Assembly: GCA_016630905.1 (NCBI GenBank)
Contig: WBMQ01000003.1
Coordinates: 1,178,001-1,242,000, forward strand
From: Capillidium heterosporum
Lineage: Eukaryota > Entomophthoromycota > Entomophthoromycetes > Entomophthorales > Capillidiaceae
DNA: 64,000 nt
Direction of reading: 5' to 3'
This document shows, one piece after another, positions 62,151-64,000 of this stretch. The position numbers and the translations under genes were made by a program. Under the pieces are notes generated by a model. It saw only the letters and a program-made list of their open reading frames with translations. It had not been told where the DNA came from and ran no database searches. The stretch's first letter is position 1. Every line of letters begins with the position of its first letter.

Positions 62151-64000
62151 AATGAATCAAGCACAACAATCCAATTCAGTGAACCAAAGCCAAACTGAAG
62201 ATAACAGACTCTATTCCACTTCAACCTTTGACTACCAAAGTATCGAGGCGAGACTTAATCAGGGACTTGAGAAAGAAGACATTGTTTATCATTCTTATTT
62301 TGGATTCAGTAATTTTTATTAAAGTTAAAATTGCTAAGTTGTATAGAAAATCTTCCCTATCTAGACTACGACAGAGCACTTCAGATCGCCGATGAGGTAT
62401 TTGGAGAAGGTTGTTGGTTCAAAGAAGTTGGTGAGTTCAACGTCGACTACGTAAGACATCTATTTTTACCTCGCTTAGTTTAAGTAGATTGATAGATTAG
62501 CTGATGGGAGATACGACGTGGGAGTTAGTATAATTACCAACTTTGGTTTATTAAATGGTTGCCACCACCAGGTAAATTTTTAAGTAGATATTTTTACTCA
62601 GAATTTAGGACGTCGGTTTCGGCCATGTGGAAGGTGGTGCATCTCTCAATGAAGCCTTGAATGAAGTAAAACAGTTTCATGAATATTTTTCTAAATATTT
62701 AACAGGCAATCAAGATGGCTGAAACTCGCTCTACACTTCGCTGCTTACGTTATTTTGGTTACCGGTTGGGTAACTGCTTATATGACAATACTTTTTTCTA
62801 TGGGAAGGAGCTACAAATTGAAAATGTAGAAATTTAAAGGTAAATTTACTAACATCTTGCAGGATTTATATTATTCTCGAATGTTAAATGAATCTTCATT
62901 GGTATCAGATACACACGTTCAAAACAGGCAAGTTTTGAATAATCAAAATATGGAAGGTATCCAAACCACAGAAGAAACTCAACACCATAGTCAGCCTTTT
63001 CATTTTGACACAAGCTTCTAGTAGCAACCATCAAAAAGTCAGTGGAAACAGAGATGAACCGACAAATAGCACTTTCAATTTACCTGTTGACCATCATTTA
63101 CTTCAATCAAGTACAAACGAACAGCAGCAACCTCCATATATTGAAGCTCCAGGTAATTTTATGTACAAGGCTTGAACTTAATGTTTAGCTCAATCTACAT
63201 CTTTCAAAAGTACTCTAGATTTCACTTCAATGAAAGATTGCCAGTCTACTTCTTTAAACCAAGGTAGATCTACATCCTATGATGCTGAGTTTGAAGGCAA
63301 ATGTGTCAGTGAGCTAGGTCACCATATGGTAGACTTAAATATGGTTGCCAGCCCTCTCCAAGGCTGCAATTCCGATGATTCTGAGCTTATAGATATTGAA
63401 AACTTAACCGATGATGAGGAATATCAATTTCAATAACCGACCTATCTCAGTCGATACATTTCGAGGCGCAAATAGTGACCAATCTGCTTTGATGGGTTCA
63501 ACATCTGCCTGGAATAAGCAGTTTCAATACCAACAAAATTACAATCTACCATTAGATAACAGCAGTTCACTTGATCGACCGACATTTGTTAATTCAGAGG
63601 TTCACTTGGATGCTAAACGTAACTTTAACCATAAAGTAATAGCTAATTTGTTTTAGATCTCCAAGACTATATTAGAAACGATGCTTATAGGTTAGTATCT
63701 AGCAACTTAACAGGTAACACTTGGATATTGAGTTTTTAATCGAGTATTTTATCTATAGTTGATACTGAGGAGATATCATCGCTAGGTTTTAGGAATATTT
63801 TTGACAAAGTTGAAGAGAAAGCAATAATAGATCAAAGCTTAGTATACAGCTCGACAAATAATCGACTACCTGCTTCAGAAGATATATTAATTAAGGTTGA
63901 ATCGACGGAGGCTGCTCCTTCCAATTCTATCAACACCTACAACCCGGTAAACCTTTTGATAGGAAAAGCCTTTAGTGATGAACCTGACCTACATGGGTTC
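62151..64000 (+). CDS. RAD52/RAD22 family DNA repair protein, partial at the right edge
   Basis: It begins at ATG 62151 with SIEARLNQGLEKEDIVYH and continues across several short introns as LPYLDYDRALQIADEVFGEG, FNVDYIDRLADGRYDVGVSI, HHQDVGFGHVEGGASLNEAL and ETRSTLRCLRYFGYRLGNCLYD. These correspond to the Rad52 N-terminal single-strand annealing domain (INLANEMFG, FVGVSA, DVGYG, LRNFGNALGN-like positions). The rest is Ser/Gln/Asn-rich, like the disordered Rad52 C-terminus that binds RPA and Rad51. It reads to the window end without a confirmed stop. Rad52 mediates Rad51 loading and strand annealing in double-strand break repair. Exon limits after 62.85 kb are uncertain because the region is low-complexity. 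Confidence 0.83.

Overview
The window is nuclear DNA of a fungus. It carries AT-rich intergenic DNA, genes split by very short GT-AG introns (about 32-60 nt, often with a CTAAC/CTAAT-like branch site), a Zn2Cys6 transcription factor, Mediator, cohesin, TFIIE and cytosolic ribosomal protein genes. The mixture (Sel1-repeat kinase, multiplied secreted subtilisins, S41 peptidase remnant, F-box/LRR-like protein, a nicotinamide phosphoribosyltransferase) looks like an early-diverging lineage. An entomophthoralean of the Conidiobolus type is my best guess, but this is inference and untested.

Left third (0.5-22 kb): a mitochondrial EngB-type GTPase, a membrane-anchored M28 (glutamate carboxypeptidase II/transferrin-receptor-like) peptidase, and a Zn2Cys6 factor. 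On the minus strand follow the CaaX protease RCE1, a NAMPT-family gene with two apparent 1-nt indels, an F-box/LRR-like protein, a small unknown protein, and two tandem cytidine deaminases. Middle (22-31 kb): three minus-strand housekeeping genes, SMC3, RPL10A (uL1) and TFIIE-alpha.

Accessory block (31.9-43.6 kb): a large imperfect palindrome. A proteinase-K-type subtilisin gene stands at each end, pointing inward. Between them lie six genes for small secreted proteins with a signal peptide, a Pro/Ala/Gln-rich linker, a Trp-rich patch and a six-cysteine C-terminal module resembling chitin-binding CBM19. One subtilisin and one small-protein gene are interrupted by single-base indels. This is the most interesting region: a multiplying secreted protease plus putative chitin-binding-protein cluster.

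Right third (44.9-64 kb): an intronless glycyl-tRNA synthetase of bacterial type, a kinase with about a dozen Sel1 repeats and a C-terminal CaaX box, MED14 with very small introns, a decayed S41 peptidase, and a RAD52-like gene running off the right edge. No tRNA, rRNA or CRISPR array was recognised. Multi-exon coordinates are from start codon to stop codon and include introns.
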